Shown here piece after piece: positions 16,144 to 24,688 of a stretch of DNA of 33,590 nt. This stretch comes from Rubrivivax sp. (GTDB lineage: Bacteria > Pseudomonadota > Gammaproteobacteria > Burkholderiales > Burkholderiaceae_C): positions 1-33,590 of the forward strand of contig JAHECC010000023.1 in assembly GCA_024641965.1 (NCBI GenBank), given 5' to 3'. The notes under the pieces are model-generated. The model was not told where the DNA came from, searched no databases, and was given only the letters and a program-made list of their open reading frames with translations. A program made the position numbers and the translations under genes. How positions within the stretch are numbered: position 1 is the stretch's first letter; each line of letters starts with the position of its first letter.

Positions 16144-16778
16144 GTGCGCGGCTCCATGCCCGAGTCGGTCAGCGCGGCGCTGGGTTTGAGCCCGCCTTCG
16201 GGCGCGGCGGGGATCTTGCCGCCCACCTCGAAGAAGGTGTAGGACAGCGTGATCGTGGTCACGTCCTTCGGAAGCTTCGAGTCGATGACGAACACCACCG
16301 GCCACTGCTTCGATTCACCCGGCTTCAGCGTGTATTCGTTGAAGCAGAAACATTCCAGCTTGTTGAAATGCGCCATCGACTGCTTCGGCGCATAGCTGGG
16401 AATGGCCTGCGCCGCCATGGTGCGGTTCTGCTTGTTGCGGAACTCGTACATGACGGTGGCGATTTCACCCGGGTGCACCTGGATCGACGACAGCGCCGGC
16501 TTGAAGTCCCAGGGTCCGCGCGCATTGGCGTCGAACTCGACGGTCACGGTGCGCGACCGGTCGACCTGCGTATTCAACGGCGCACCGGCAGCGGCCGTGC
16601 GTCTTTGTTCGCTCAGCGACAACACATTCACGCCCAGCGCATCGCAGATGGCGCGGTACATCGGCACCAGCGCGTAGCCGAAGCCGGCCATGACGACCAC
16701 CACGACCAGCAGCTTGCCAAGCATGCGCCGGTTGTCGGCAAGCAGCAGGCCACGTCGGGGCATCGACAGCTTGGTCAT
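16140..16778 (-). CDS. ctaG: Cytochrome c oxidase assembly protein CtaG (Cox11)
   Basis: A Cox11-type copper chaperone that inserts copper into the CuB site of subunit I. It has one N-terminal transmembrane helix (LLVVVVVMAGFGYALVPMY) and a periplasmic immunoglobulin-like domain. The copper-binding motif CFCF lies in FNKLECFCFNEYTLKPGE. Other signatures are YRAICDALGVN and TLSYTFFEV. The ATG at 16778 gives MTKLSMPRRG and 212 residues. A GTG at 16799 would add 7 residues and overlap the preceding small gene by 8 nt; neither has a strong ribosome-binding site. The stop codon overlaps the start of the DUF2970 gene. Confidence 0.95.
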   Translation of the reverse strand: MTKLSMPRRGLLLADNRRMLGKLLVVVVVMAGFGYALVPMYRAICDALGVNVLSLSEQRRTAAAGAPLNTQVDRSRTVTVEFDANARGPWDFKPALSSIQVHPGEIATVMYEFRNKQNRTMAAQAIPSYAPKQSMAHFNKLECFCFNEYTLKPGESKQWPVVFVIDSKLPKDVTTITLSYTFFEVGGKIPAAPEGGLKPSAALTDSGMEPRT

Positions 16779-16791
16779 GGGCTTCTGTATC

Positions 16792-16905
16792 TCAGCCACC
16801 GAAGAGCACGATGCGCACGAAGAAGCCCACGCCGAAGAGCGCCGCCAGCCCCGCCAGGATCCAGGCGGTGCGCAAGTTGGTCTTGCGTTGCGCTTCGGTC
16901 GGCAT
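16792..16905 (-). CDS. Cytochrome oxidase small assembly protein (37 residues)
   Basis: A very short gene, MPTEAQRKTNLRTAWILAGL and onward, with one transmembrane helix over residues 14-35. It sits between coxA (8-bp gap) and ctaG, and such 35-45 residue proteins are conserved at this spot in Burkholderiales as 'cytochrome oxidase small assembly protein'. The ATG at 16905 is the only reasonable start; the longer open frame upstream overlaps coxA. Its exact activity is not known. Confidence 0.85.
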   Translation of the reverse strand: MPTEAQRKTNLRTAWILAGLAALFGVGFFVRIVLFGG

Positions 16906-16913
16906 GGCAGCGA

Positions 16914-18536
16914 TCAGCCCACCACCCGCGTGGCGCTGGCATCCAGCTTCGGCGGGGTCTCGAAGGTATGCCACGGCGCCGGCGACGGCACTTCCCATTC
17001 CAGACCTTCAGCGCCCTCCCAGGGCTTCTGCGGCGCCTTCTCGCCCTGGCCGCGCATCATCGGCAGCACCACGAACACGAAGAAGTACACCTGCATCAGC
17101 CCGAAACCGAAGGCGCCGATGCTGGCCCACATGTTGAAGTCGGTGAACTGCATCGGGTAGTCGGCGTAGCGACGCGGCATGCCGGCCAAGCCGAGGAAGT
17201 GCATCGGGAAGAAGGTGAGGTTGAAGAAGATCAGCGAGCCCCAGAAATGGATCTTGCCGCGTGTTTCGTTGTACATCACGCCGGTCCACTTCGGGCCCCA
17301 GTAATAGACGCCACCGAACATCGCGTACAGAGAGCCGGCCACCAGCACGTAGTGGAAGTGCGCCACCACGTAATAGGTGTCCTGCAGCTGGATGTCGATC
17401 GGCGCCATGGCCAGGATCAGCCCGGTGAAGCCGCCCATCGTGAACACGAAGATGAAGCCCACGGCCCACAGCATCGGCGTCTCGAAGGTCATCGAGCCGC
17501 GCCACATGGTGGCAATCCAGTTGAAGATCTTCACCCCCGTGGGCACGGCGATCAGCATCGTCGCGTACATGAAGAACAGCTGCCCGGTCACCGGCATGCC
17601 GGTGGTGTACATGTGGTGCGCCCAGACGATGAACGACAGGATCGCGATCGACGCCGTGGCATAGACCATCGAGGCGTAGCCGAACAGCCGCTTGCGCGCG
17701 AAGGCCGGCACGATCGCGCTGACGATGCCGAAGGCCGGCAGGATCATGATGTAGACCTCGGGATGTCCGAAGAACCAGAAGATGTGCTGGTACATCACCG
17801 GGTCGCCGCCGCCAGCGGGGTTGAAGAAGCTGGTGCCGAAGTGGCGGTCGGTCAGCGTCATCGTGATCGCGCCGGCCAAGACAGGCATCACCGCGATCAG
17901 CAGGAAGGCGGTGATCAGCCAGGTCCAGGCGAACAGCGGCATCTTCATCAGCGTCATGCCCGGCGCGCGCATGTTCAGGATGGTGACGATGATGTTGATC
18001 GAACCCATGATCGAGCTCGCACCCAGGATGTGCAGCGCGAAGATGCCGGCATCCATCGACGGGCCCATCTGCATCGTCAGCGGGGCATAGATCGTCCAGC
18101 CGGCCGCCGGCGCCCCCCCGGGCATGAAGAAGGAGCCGGCGAGCATCAGTGCCGCCGGGATCAGCAGCCAGAAGCTCAGGTTGTTCATGCGCGCGAAGGC
18201 CATGTCGGCCGCGCCGATCTGCATCGGGATCATCCAGTTCGCGAAGCCGACGAAGGCCGGCATGATCGCGCCGAAGACCATGATCAGGCCATGCATCGTG
18301 GTCAGCTGGTTGAACAGCTCGGGATTCACGAACTGCAGTCCGGGCTGGAACAGCTCGCTGCGGATCAGCAGCGCGAGCACGCCGCCAATCATGAACATCG
18401 TGAACGAGAACAACAGGTACATCGTGCCGATGTCCTTGTGGTTCGTGGCGAACACCCAGCGGCGCCAGCCGTGTGGGTGGCCGTGGTGAGCATCGTCGTG
18501 GCCATGTTCGCCGGGATGCGGGAGGACTGCACTCAT
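16914..18536 (-). CDS. coxA: Cytochrome c oxidase subunit I
   Basis: The 540-residue, 12-helix catalytic subunit of an aa3-type oxidase. It carries haem a and the haem a3/CuB centre. Visible ligands and channel residues include the haem a His in MHGLIMVFG, the CuB/Tyr segment [17 protein letters not shown], the CuB histidine pair in [19 protein letters not shown] in the K-channel, and the haem ligands in [12 protein letters not shown]. The N-terminus before helix I is unusually His-rich ([17 protein letters not shown]). AAAGG lies 8 nt before the ATG. It follows coxB by 40 bp and begins the block of assembly genes. Confidence 0.98.
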   Translation of the reverse strand: MSAVLPHPGEHGHDDAHHGHPHGWRRWVFATNHKDIGTMYLLFSFTMFMIGGVLALLIRSELFQPGLQFVNPELFNQLTTMHGLIMVFGAIMPAFVGFANWMIPMQIGAADMAFARMNNLSFWLLIPAALMLAGSFFMPGGAPAAGWTIYAPLTMQMGPSMDAGIFALHILGASSIMGSINIIVTILNMRAPGMTLMKMPLFAWTWLITAFLLIAVMPVLAGAITMTLTDRHFGTSFFNPAGGGDPVMYQHIFWFFGHPEVYIMILPAFGIVSAIVPAFARKRLFGYASMVYATASIAILSFIVWAHHMYTTGMPVTGQLFFMYATMLIAVPTGVKIFNWIATMWRGSMTFETPMLWAVGFIFVFTMGGFTGLILAMAPIDIQLQDTYYVVAHFHYVLVAGSLYAMFGGVYYWGPKWTGVMYNETRGKIHFWGSLIFFNLTFFPMHFLGLAGMPRRYADYPMQFTDFNMWASIGAFGFGLMQVYFFVFVVLPMMRGQGEKAPQKPWEGAEGLEWEVPSPAPWHTFETPPKLDASATRVVG

Positions 18537-18576
18537 GAAATCAACCTTTCAGCACGGCGCACCGTGTCGTTCGGAA

Positions 18577-19755
18577 TTACTTGCGCTCGGCAACCACGTC
18601 GGACGGCTGCACCAGCTGCCCGGTCTTGTTGCCCCAGTGGTTCTTGGTGTAGGTGATGACGGCCGCCAGCTCGGTGTCCGACAGCTGCTTCCAGGCCGGC
18701 ATGGCACCGTTGTTCGCACCGTTGAGCAAAATGGCGATCTGCTTCTTGGCATCGGCATCGAGCACCACGGCCGAGCCGTCCAGCGGCTTGATCGGCCCGG
18801 CGCCCTTGCCCGTCGGCTGGTGGCATACGGCACAGTTGGCAGCGTAGACCTTCTCGCCGCGCGAGAGCAGGTCGTCCAGTACCCAGACCTTGTTCGGGTC
18901 GTCGGCCAGCGCCGCCATCTCCTTCTTCTTGGTCAGCACCCAGGCTTCGTAGTCGATGTGGCTCAGCACCTTGACATGGATCGGCATGTACGCATGTTCC
19001 TTGCCGCACAGCTCGGCGCACTGGCCGTAGAAGTCGCCTGTCTTGGTGGCACGGAACCAGGTGTCGCGCACGAAGCCGGGGATCGCGTCCTGCTTGACGC
19101 CCAGCGACGGCACCATCCAGGCGTGGATCACGTCGTTGGCGGTGGTGATGATGCGCACCTTCCTGTCCACCGGCACGACCAGCGGGTGGTCCACCTTCAG
19201 CAGGTAGTCGTCGCCCTCGGGCTTGCCGGCGTCGGACATGGCACGCTGCGCCGGATCGAGTGTGGACAGGAAGGAGATGCCCTCGCCTTCGCCACGCAGG
19301 TAGTCGTAGCCCCACTTCCACTGGTAGCCGGTGGCCTTGATGGTCAGGTCGGCGTTGCTGGTGTCCTTCATCGCGACCACGGTACGCGTGGCCATCGCGC
19401 CCATGCCGATGACGATCAGCAGTGGCACCACGGTCCAGGCGATCTCGACCGTCACGCTTTCGTGGAAGTTGGCCGACTTGTGCCCCAGCGACTTGCGGTG
19501 CTTCAGGATCGAATAGAACATCACGCTGAACACGGCCACGAAGATCAGCAGGCAGATCCACAACATGATGTTGTGCAGGCCCTGGATATCGACCGCAATG
19601 CGCGTCGCCGGTGGAGCCAGGTCGATCTGGTTCACGGCCGGGCCACCGGGCAGGTTGCCCACCGCCCAGGCCGCCTGCGCGGCCAGCAGGGCCGCCAGCG
19701 TCCCTGTGCCGCGGATCACGCCGCGGCAGGCCGCGCTCATCATCTTCATCATCAT
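18577..19755 (-). CDS. coxB: Cytochrome c oxidase subunit II with fused cytochrome c domain
   Basis: A 392-residue subunit II. A signal peptide (to about AAQAAWA) and two transmembrane helices precede the cupredoxin domain. The CuA ligands are visible as C246, C250 and H254 in CAELCGKEHAYM, with the upstream His in VIHAWMVPSLGVK. A C-terminal class I cytochrome c domain follows, with haem-binding C308-A-V-C311-H312 and a Met ligand in GAMPAWKQLSD. Such fusions are typical of caa3-type oxidases and let the enzyme take electrons through its own haem c. The ATG overlaps the DUF2244 stop by 4 nt; the N-terminus MMMKMM leaves several possible start codons. Confidence 0.97.
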   Translation of the reverse strand: MMMKMMSAACRGVIRGTGTLAALLAAQAAWAVGNLPGGPAVNQIDLAPPATRIAVDIQGLHNIMLWICLLIFVAVFSVMFYSILKHRKSLGHKSANFHESVTVEIAWTVVPLLIVIGMGAMATRTVVAMKDTSNADLTIKATGYQWKWGYDYLRGEGEGISFLSTLDPAQRAMSDAGKPEGDDYLLKVDHPLVVPVDRKVRIITTANDVIHAWMVPSLGVKQDAIPGFVRDTWFRATKTGDFYGQCAELCGKEHAYMPIHVKVLSHIDYEAWVLTKKKEMAALADDPNKVWVLDDLLSRGEKVYAANCAVCHQPTGKGAGPIKPLDGSAVVLDADAKKQIAILLNGANNGAMPAWKQLSDTELAAVITYTKNHWGNKTGQLVQPSDVVAERK

Positions 19756-20345
19756 CGTTGCAGTTCCAGGAATGATTCGTCGGTCATGGGCCGCGCAGAC
19801 TCGCGGCGCAGCGCAAGGCGCAGTTCGCGCGCCAGCGCTGGGCGCAGTTCAGGCCGGATGTAGCGGCCAACGCGCATGCGCTGGCCCTGCCCACTGAGTT
19901 CCACCAGTGAACGCTCGCCATGTTCGGGCTCGACACGCACCCATTCGGCACGGAAGGCGGCATTCTCGACCTGCCGGCCGCAGCGGTGTTCAACCTTCAA
20001 CTCGCGCTCGGCCAGGGTGATCGTCTCGGCGTCGCCGGCATGGCGCAGGCTGACCCAGAAGGCCGTGCCCAGCAGCAGCAACTCGATGCCCGCCAAGGGC
20101 AATATCGCGGGGGCGCCTGCCCACCAGAAGGCCACGCCGATGCCCAGGCCCACGGCGCACAGCGCCGCATAGATCCAGATCAGCCGATCGACGGCGAGCG
20201 AACTGTTGCGCGCCATCAGCCACTGCAGCGCTACCGCCCCGGCGTCGCCACGTGGCAGCGGCATCTCGCGCGCGAAGCGCCACTGCGCCACCGCAGGCCG
20301 CGGCGTCGGCACAGGCCAGACGGAAGAAACGAAGGTGGTGCTCAT
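19752..20345 (-). CDS. DUF2244 membrane protein, first gene of oxidase cluster
   Basis: A 197-residue protein with two adjacent transmembrane helices at about residues 57-100 (IWIYAALCAVGLGIGVAFWW and IELLLLGTAFWVSL). A cytoplasmic domain follows with HRCGRQVENAAFRAEWVRVE and VGRYIRPELRPALARELRLAL, the pattern of DUF2244 proteins. The ATG at 20345 is preferred; a TTG at 20372 would extend it. It overlaps coxB by 4 nt and is the promoter-proximal gene of the oxidase operon. The function is unknown; conserved linkage suggests a role in oxidase assembly. Confidence 0.85.
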   Translation of the reverse strand: MSTTFVSSVWPVPTPRPAVAQWRFAREMPLPRGDAGAVALQWLMARNSSLAVDRLIWIYAALCAVGLGIGVAFWWAGAPAILPLAGIELLLLGTAFWVSLRHAGDAETITLAERELKVEHRCGRQVENAAFRAEWVRVEPEHGERSLVELSGQGQRMRVGRYIRPELRPALARELRLALRRESARPMTDESFLELQR

Positions 20346-20377
20346 GCAGACAAGGATTGGGGGCGCGGGCAAGTCAT

Positions 20378-20391
20378 TCGACGAGCGTCGA
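20378..20391. promoter_or_regulatory. Palindrome upstream of oxidase operon
   Basis: TCGACG-AG-CGTCGA is a perfect 6-bp-arm palindrome 33 bp upstream of the DUF2244 start, in the 105-bp gap that must contain the oxidase operon promoter. It could be an operator. No clear -10/-35 pair was identified beside it. Confidence 0.3.
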
Positions 20392-20450
20392 TCGGCGACG
20401 GGCTATGAAGCACGATCTGCACACCACTTGCCCCGAAGACCGCGCGGATT

Positions 20451-21386
20451 CTAGCGCAGCCCATCGGACGCATTGCCGCTGCGCCGCGTCGAACGCACCC
20501 TGGCGCGCATGTCCTCCAGCGTCACCGTGCTCTGCCCTGCCACACGCGGCCTGGCAGCCACCTTGAAGGCATGGCCGTAGACCACTTCGAAGTCGAGCCG
20601 CAGTCGGCCGTCGGCACCCGCCAGCGAGCGCAACGCCTCATGCAGACGTTGCTGCCAGCGCGGCGTGCGCAAACCCGAAAAGCGCTGCGGGTCGGCATTG
20701 CCTCCGAGCTGGCGCAGTTCGGCCAGCAAGGCACCGGCATCGGGCCAGGTCAGGGTGATCAGCTCCTGGTCCATCACCGGGTCGGCAAAGCCCGAGCGCA
20801 GCAGCATGTCGCCGAGGTCGTGCATGTCGACGAAAGGCGCATGCGGCACCGGCCAGCGCAGCCGGTCATAGATGGCGCGCAAGCCCTGCAGGCTGCCCGG
20901 GCCGAGCGTGGAGAACATCAGGAACCCATCGACGGCCAGAGCCTGCTGCCATTGCAGCAGCAGCGCCTCCGGGTTCTCGACCAGATGCAGCATCATGTTG
21001 GCCCACAGCAAACCGGCGCCGGCGGCGGGCACATCGGACGGCACGACCCTGCGGCTGTCCGCCTGGGTCCAGCGCCGCGGTGACCACCACGGCGCGTTCG
21101 TCGCTTCGCGATGACCTCGCAGCCAGCCCGCGTCCGCTTCGACACGCAGCAGCGTCGCCTGCGGGTAGGCCTGGCGCAGCAGTTCGGCACTGGCGCCGTT
21201 GAAGCTCCACCAGTCGACCACCTCGCCGGGTTGCAGGCGGATCAGTGCCAGCCGTTCGCCCATGCGCCGTGCCACCTCGCCGTGCAGCCAGGGCGCTTCG
21301 GCCGCCCGATGCAGGCGGCGCGCAATGTGCGACAGCGCCGCTGGTTGCACCGGACGCCCTGGGCGCATGGACGCGTCATCGCTCAT
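20451..21386 (-). CDS. BioC-like SAM-dependent methyltransferase family protein
   Basis: A 311-residue protein related to malonyl-ACP O-methyltransferase BioC and similar Rossmann methyltransferases. Recognisable parts are LLWANMMLHLVENPEALLLQW (motif IV/post-IV), DGFLMFSTLGPGSLQGLRAIY and FVDMHDLGDMLLRSGFADPVMDQELITLTW, all close to BioC. The usual glycine-rich SAM motif I is replaced by VVDWWSFNGAS at residues 56-66, so SAM binding is uncertain. No other biotin genes are adjacent. It is divergent from comF with only 22 bp between the two start codons, and its stop lies just upstream of the oxidase operon promoter region. It may be a diverged BioC or a protein with another role. Confidence 0.75.
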   Translation of the reverse strand: MSDDASMRPGRPVQPAALSHIARRLHRAAEAPWLHGEVARRMGERLALIRLQPGEVVDWWSFNGASAELLRQAYPQATLLRVEADAGWLRGHREATNAPWWSPRRWTQADSRRVVPSDVPAAGAGLLWANMMLHLVENPEALLLQWQQALAVDGFLMFSTLGPGSLQGLRAIYDRLRWPVPHAPFVDMHDLGDMLLRSGFADPVMDQELITLTWPDAGALLAELRQLGGNADPQRFSGLRTPRWQQRLHEALRSLAGADGRLRLDFEVVYGHAFKVAARPRVAGQSTVTLEDMRARVRSTRRSGNASDGLR

Positions 21387-21408
21387 GGGCGGGCAGTATA
21401 TTGAGGCG

Positions 21409-22137
21409 ATGCTTCTCCCTTCGATCGCCGCCGGGCCGACTGGAACACCGAGGTGGCGTCCCGCGGGTCAGTGCGCGATATGCCGCGACTGGGATGCGCA
21501 ACCCTTCTGCGGGGCCTGCGTCGCGCGCTTCGCGGCGCAGGTTGCGCGCTGCGCGCGCTGCGGCATTCGCTGCGGCACAGCAACGCCGGCATGCGGCGCC
21601 TGCCTGGCCGATCCACCACCCTACGAGGCCTGCATCGTGGCCTGCGACTACGCCTTCCCGTGGCATCGCCTGATCGCGGATTTCAAGTTCAACAACAACA
21701 CGGAACTGGCGCGACCACTGGCGTGCCTGATGGCCGAGGTAGTGCGGAGGGCTCGCGCGGACCCTGTCACCTGTGTGCTGCCAGTGCCCTTGGCGCCCGG
21801 TCGGCTGGCTGAACGCGGTTACGACCAGGCCTGGGAACTGGCCCACCAGGTGGCGCGCGAGTTGCAGTTGCCGGCCCGCGCGCGCTGGCTGGAACGACCC
21901 GTCGATGGCGCACACCAGGCCGATCTGAGCCTGCCGCAGCGCCTGCGCAACCTGCGCGGCGCGTTCCGCGTGGCGCCATCGGCGCAAGCCGCGCTGCAAG
22001 GCCGGCACGTCGCGCTGGTCGACGACGTGATGACCAGCGGTGCCACGCTGCGCGAGGCCGCATCGGCGCTGCGCCGCGCCGGGGCGGCACGCGTCGATGC
22101 CTGGGTGCTGGCGCGCACACCTGCACCCTCGAATTGA
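21409..22137 (+). CDS. comF: ComF family protein (zinc finger plus phosphoribosyltransferase domain)
   Basis: A 242-residue ComF-type protein. The N-terminal double zinc finger is visible as CAICRDWDAQPFCGAC and CARCGIRCGTATPACGAC. The C-terminal phosphoribosyltransferase-like domain has the PRPP loop VALVDDVMTSGATL. ComF proteins take part in DNA uptake during transformation and in periplasm-to-cytoplasm DNA transfer or processing. The ATG at 21409 is used because the zinc-finger domain starts soon after it. GAGG is only 2 nt upstream, so an earlier ATG (for example the one giving MGGQYIEAM) is possible, although it overlaps the divergent methyltransferase gene. trmL follows 12 bp downstream. 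Confidence 0.9.
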   Translation: MLLPSIAAGPTGTPRWRPAGQCAICRDWDAQPFCGACVARFAAQVARCARCGIRCGTATPACGACLADPPPYEACIVACDYAFPWHRLIADFKFNNNTELARPLACLMAEVVRRARADPVTCVLPVPLAPGRLAERGYDQAWELAHQVARELQLPARARWLERPVDGAHQADLSLPQRLRNLRGAFRVAPSAQAALQGRHVALVDDVMTSGATLREAASALRRAGAARVDAWVLARTPAPSN

Positions 22138-22149
22138 ACGGCAAGCAGC

Positions 22150-22620
22150 ATGTTCAACATCGTGCTCGTGCACCCCGAAATCCCGCCCAACACCGGCAAT
22201 GTCATTCGCCTGGCAGCCAACACCGGCTGCGCACTGCACCTGATCGAGCCGCTTGGTTTTGCGATGGATGACCGGCTGCTGCGACGTGCCGGACTGGACT
22301 ACCACGAGTATGCAACCGTGCAACGCCACGCCTCGTGGCAAGACTGGCTGCACCACGCCGTACCCGAGCGCTCGCGCTGCTTTGCGCTGAGCACCAAGGG
22401 CACGGCTGACTTCGCGGCCATGCGCTGGCAGGCCGGCGATTGGATGATCTTCGGCAGCGAGAGCAGCGGTCTGGCCGAGCCGCTGCGCGAGCAGATCGGT
22501 CCTGCCCAATGCCTGCGCTTGCCGATGCGCCCCGGCCAGCGCAGCCTGAACCTGAGCAATGCGGTGGCCGTGGTGGTGTTCGAGGCCTGGCGCCAGCAGC
22601 GCTATCAGGGCAGCGTCTGA
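22150..22620 (+). CDS. trmL: tRNA (cytidine(34)-2'-O)-methyltransferase TrmL
   Basis: A 156-residue SPOUT-class enzyme that 2'-O-methylates the wobble base of tRNA-Leu isoacceptors. The motifs are PEIPPNTGNVIRLAANTG (motif 1), IFGSESSGL (motif 2) and RSLNLSNAVAVVVFEAWRQ (motif 3, part of the SAM-binding trefoil knot). The length and start (MFNIVLVHPEIPPNTG) match the family exactly. It probably forms a two-gene unit with comF. Confidence 0.96.
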   Translation: MFNIVLVHPEIPPNTGNVIRLAANTGCALHLIEPLGFAMDDRLLRRAGLDYHEYATVQRHASWQDWLHHAVPERSRCFALSTKGTADFAAMRWQAGDWMIFGSESSGLAEPLREQIGPAQCLRLPMRPGQRSLNLSNAVAVVVFEAWRQQRYQGSV

Positions 22621-22713
22621 CACGCTGCTGGCGCGGCGCTCAGCCCGTCCCGCGGAGGAGTCGGGCCTTCGTCCAGCACATGCCCACGCGCAGGCGCGGT
22701 CATGCGTCCCGAC

Positions 22714-23718
22714 TCAGTGCTCGCTGCGGGCCTCGCGCGACATCAACTGCCACATCGCCTGCAGCGGCGCCGCGCGGCCCGCGAGCACCTCGACCACCGC
22801 TTCGGTGATGGGCATCTCCACCTGCAGCGAGCGGGCCCGCGCCAGCACCGTCTCGGCACTGTAGACACCTTCGGCCACATGGCCCAGCCGCGACAGGATG
22901 TCCGGCAGCGCCAGTCCCTGCGCCAGCAGCAGGCCGACACGCCGGTTGCGCGACAGATCACCGGTCGCGGTCAGCACCAGATCGCCCAGGCCGGACAGGC
23001 CCATGAAGGTTTCGGCGCGCGCCCCCAGGGCCACGCCCAGACGCGTCATCTCGGCCAGGCCACGCGTGACGAGTGCGGCGCGCGCATTCAGGCCCGGCAT
23101 CGGCCGTTCGCCGGCGCGCTCGGCGAGCCCGTCGACCAGTCCGGTGGCGATGGCCAGCACGTTCTTCACCGCACCACCGACCTCGACACCGATGGGGTCC
23201 GCAGAGCTATAGATGCGCAGCGCATCGCAGTGGAATGCGGCCACGGCCGTGTCGCAAAGCCCGGTGTCGCTGCTGGCGACCACCAGCGCGGTGGGTTGTC
23301 CACGTGCGACCTCGAGCGCGAAACTGGGCCCGGACAGCACGCCCGCCGCCGCCCGCGGCCGCAATGCGCGTGCCACCTCGTGGCCCAGCGCGCCACTGCC
23401 GGCCTCGAAGCCCTTGCACAACCACAGCACCGCCATGTTCGCCGGCAATGCGGCCAGGCGTTCACGCAAGGCCGACATGGGGGTGGCGATGACGAGCAAG
23501 CCGCCCATCGCATGCTGCACGGCCGCGGCATGATCGTCGCTGATATGCAGCCGCTCGGGAAGCTGCAGTTCGGGCAGGTAGCGCCGGTTGCAGCGCTGCT
23601 CGTGCATCAGCGCCGCCTGCTGCGCGTCGCGCGTCCACAGCCATGTGTCATGGCGCGCTGCACACGACAAGGCCAGCGCCGTGCCCCAGGCTCCGGCGCC
23701 CAACACGCTGATGTTCAC
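22714..23718 (-). CDS. gpsA: NAD(P)H-dependent glycerol-3-phosphate dehydrogenase
   Basis: A 334-residue enzyme that reduces dihydroxyacetone phosphate to sn-glycerol 3-phosphate for phospholipid synthesis. The N-terminal nucleotide-binding motif is [12 protein letters not shown]. Further signatures are [25 protein letters not shown], the catalytic-lysine region [13 protein letters not shown] and the substrate-loop residues [11 protein letters not shown] with SRNRRVG. It lies 34 bp downstream of secB on the same strand, a pairing common in proteobacteria (secB-gpsA). It converges on trmL with a 93-bp gap in which I see no clear terminator. Confidence 0.97.
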   Translation of the reverse strand: MNISVLGAGAWGTALALSCAARHDTWLWTRDAQQAALMHEQRCNRRYLPELQLPERLHISDDHAAAVQHAMGGLLVIATPMSALRERLAALPANMAVLWLCKGFEAGSGALGHEVARALRPRAAAGVLSGPSFALEVARGQPTALVVASSDTGLCDTAVAAFHCDALRIYSSADPIGVEVGGAVKNVLAIATGLVDGLAERAGERPMPGLNARAALVTRGLAEMTRLGVALGARAETFMGLSGLGDLVLTATGDLSRNRRVGLLLAQGLALPDILSRLGHVAEGVYSAETVLARARSLQVEMPITEAVVEVLAGRAAPLQAMWQLMSREARSEH

Positions 23719-23752
23719 GCGCCGCCCGGCGATTCGCAGCGGCCGTGACGAC

Positions 23753-24232
23753 TCAATTCGCGCTGGTGATGATGCTCGATGCGCCGTTGCCGTTCTGCGC
23801 GGCAGCTTGCGCCTGCTGCGCCTCGAACATCGCCTGGAAGTTGACTTCCGTCAGCAGGATCGGCGGGAAACCGGCGCGTGTGCAGACATCCGACACGATG
23901 GCGCGCAGATACGGGTAGATCATCTGCGGGCAGACGATGCCGATGATGCCCTGCATCTGTTCCTCGGGCACATGGCGGATCTCGAAGATGCCGGCCTGCT
24001 TGGCCTCGACCAGGAACAGCGTCTTGTCCTTGACTTTGGTCGTCACGGTGGCCGTCACCGTGACCTCGTAGACGCCTTCGCCGACCGGCTCGGCGCCCAT
24101 GCCCAGGTTGATCTCGACCTGGGGCTGCTGCTGCTCGAGCAGGATCTGCGGCGAGTTGGGTTGCTCCAGCGACAGGTCCTTCAGGTACATGCGCTGGATC
24201 TGGAATACCGGGGTCTGCTCTTCGTCGGCCAT
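23753..24232 (-). CDS. secB: Protein-export chaperone SecB
   Basis: A 159-residue export chaperone that keeps preproteins unfolded and passes them to SecA. Matching stretches are [20 protein letters not shown] at the N-terminus, [18 protein letters not shown]-like [14 protein letters not shown], and [24 protein letters not shown] followed by [10 protein letters not shown]. The ATG at 24232 gives [14 protein letters not shown], the typical start; an upstream open frame is not supported. A hairpin lies in its 5' leader. It sits between grxC and gpsA, as in E. coli (grxC-secB-gpsA). Confidence 0.97.
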   Translation of the reverse strand: MADEEQTPVFQIQRMYLKDLSLEQPNSPQILLEQQQPQVEINLGMGAEPVGEGVYEVTVTATVTTKVKDKTLFLVEAKQAGIFEIRHVPEEQMQGIIGIVCPQMIYPYLRAIVSDVCTRAGFPPILLTEVNFQAMFEAQQAQAAAQNGNGASSIITSAN

Positions 24233-24261
24233 GGTGGGGTTTCCGAAATGTAAGTGGCATG

Positions 24262-24290
24262 GGCCACACGGCGTCGCAGCGCCGTGGGCC
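24262..24290. other. Hairpin between grxC and secB
   Basis: GGCC-A-CACGGCG pairs with CGCCGTG-GGCC around a TCGCAG loop, giving an 11-bp stem with one bulged A. It is 30 bp upstream of the secB start on the minus strand. Without a T-run it is more likely an attenuator, processing site or weak terminator of grxC than a strong intrinsic terminator. Confidence 0.45.
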
Positions 24291-24339
24291 AAGAAATCGG
24301 ATTATCCCCCAGCCCCATGCCGGCGCCGGCCGGGCGCGA

Positions 24340-24603
24340 TCAGCCGGTGGCGCCCAGCATCGGCAGCAGGCCGCCGCGGCGATCGAGGTCGATCAGGTCG
24401 TCGCAGCCACCCACATGCGTGTCGCCGATGAAGATCTGCGGCACCGTGCGGCGCCCCGTCATCTGCATCATCTGCGCACGCTGCGCCGGCTCGAGATCGA
24501 CACGCACCTCATCGATATGGTTCACCCCGCGCTTGTGCAGCAGTGCCTTGGCGCGGTGGCAATACGGGCAGGTTTGCGTGACGTACATGCGAACGGCGTT
24601 CAT
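24340..24603 (-). CDS. grxC: Glutaredoxin 3 (GrxC)
   Basis: An 87-residue dithiol glutaredoxin. The active site CPYC is in VTQTCPYCHRAKALL, the cis-proline motif is RRTVPQIFIG, and the glutathione-binding segment is HVGGCDDL. It reduces disulfides and mixed glutathione disulfides, including on ribonucleotide reductase. The ATG at 24603 gives MNAVRMYVTQTCPYC. It lies between the rhodanese gene and secB on the same strand. Confidence 0.96.
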   Translation of the reverse strand: MNAVRMYVTQTCPYCHRAKALLHKRGVNHIDEVRVDLEPAQRAQMMQMTGRRTVPQIFIGDTHVGGCDDLIDLDRRGGLLPMLGATG

Positions 24604-24688
24604 GCGATGGCGGCAGGTTGTGGGCCCGCGCATTCTGCGTCCGCGGCGATATCCGTGCCGGAGCGGGGGCGAGCGCCTTTGTGGCAGC

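Noticed and set aside
16134..18656. An 840-codon plus-strand open frame over coxA and ctaG
   Set aside because: Antisense to conserved oxidase genes; His/Asp/Glu-rich composition is the complement of membrane-protein codons.
22621..22713. A terminator between trmL and gpsA
   Set aside because: No stable stem with a T-run could be found in the 93-bp convergent gap.
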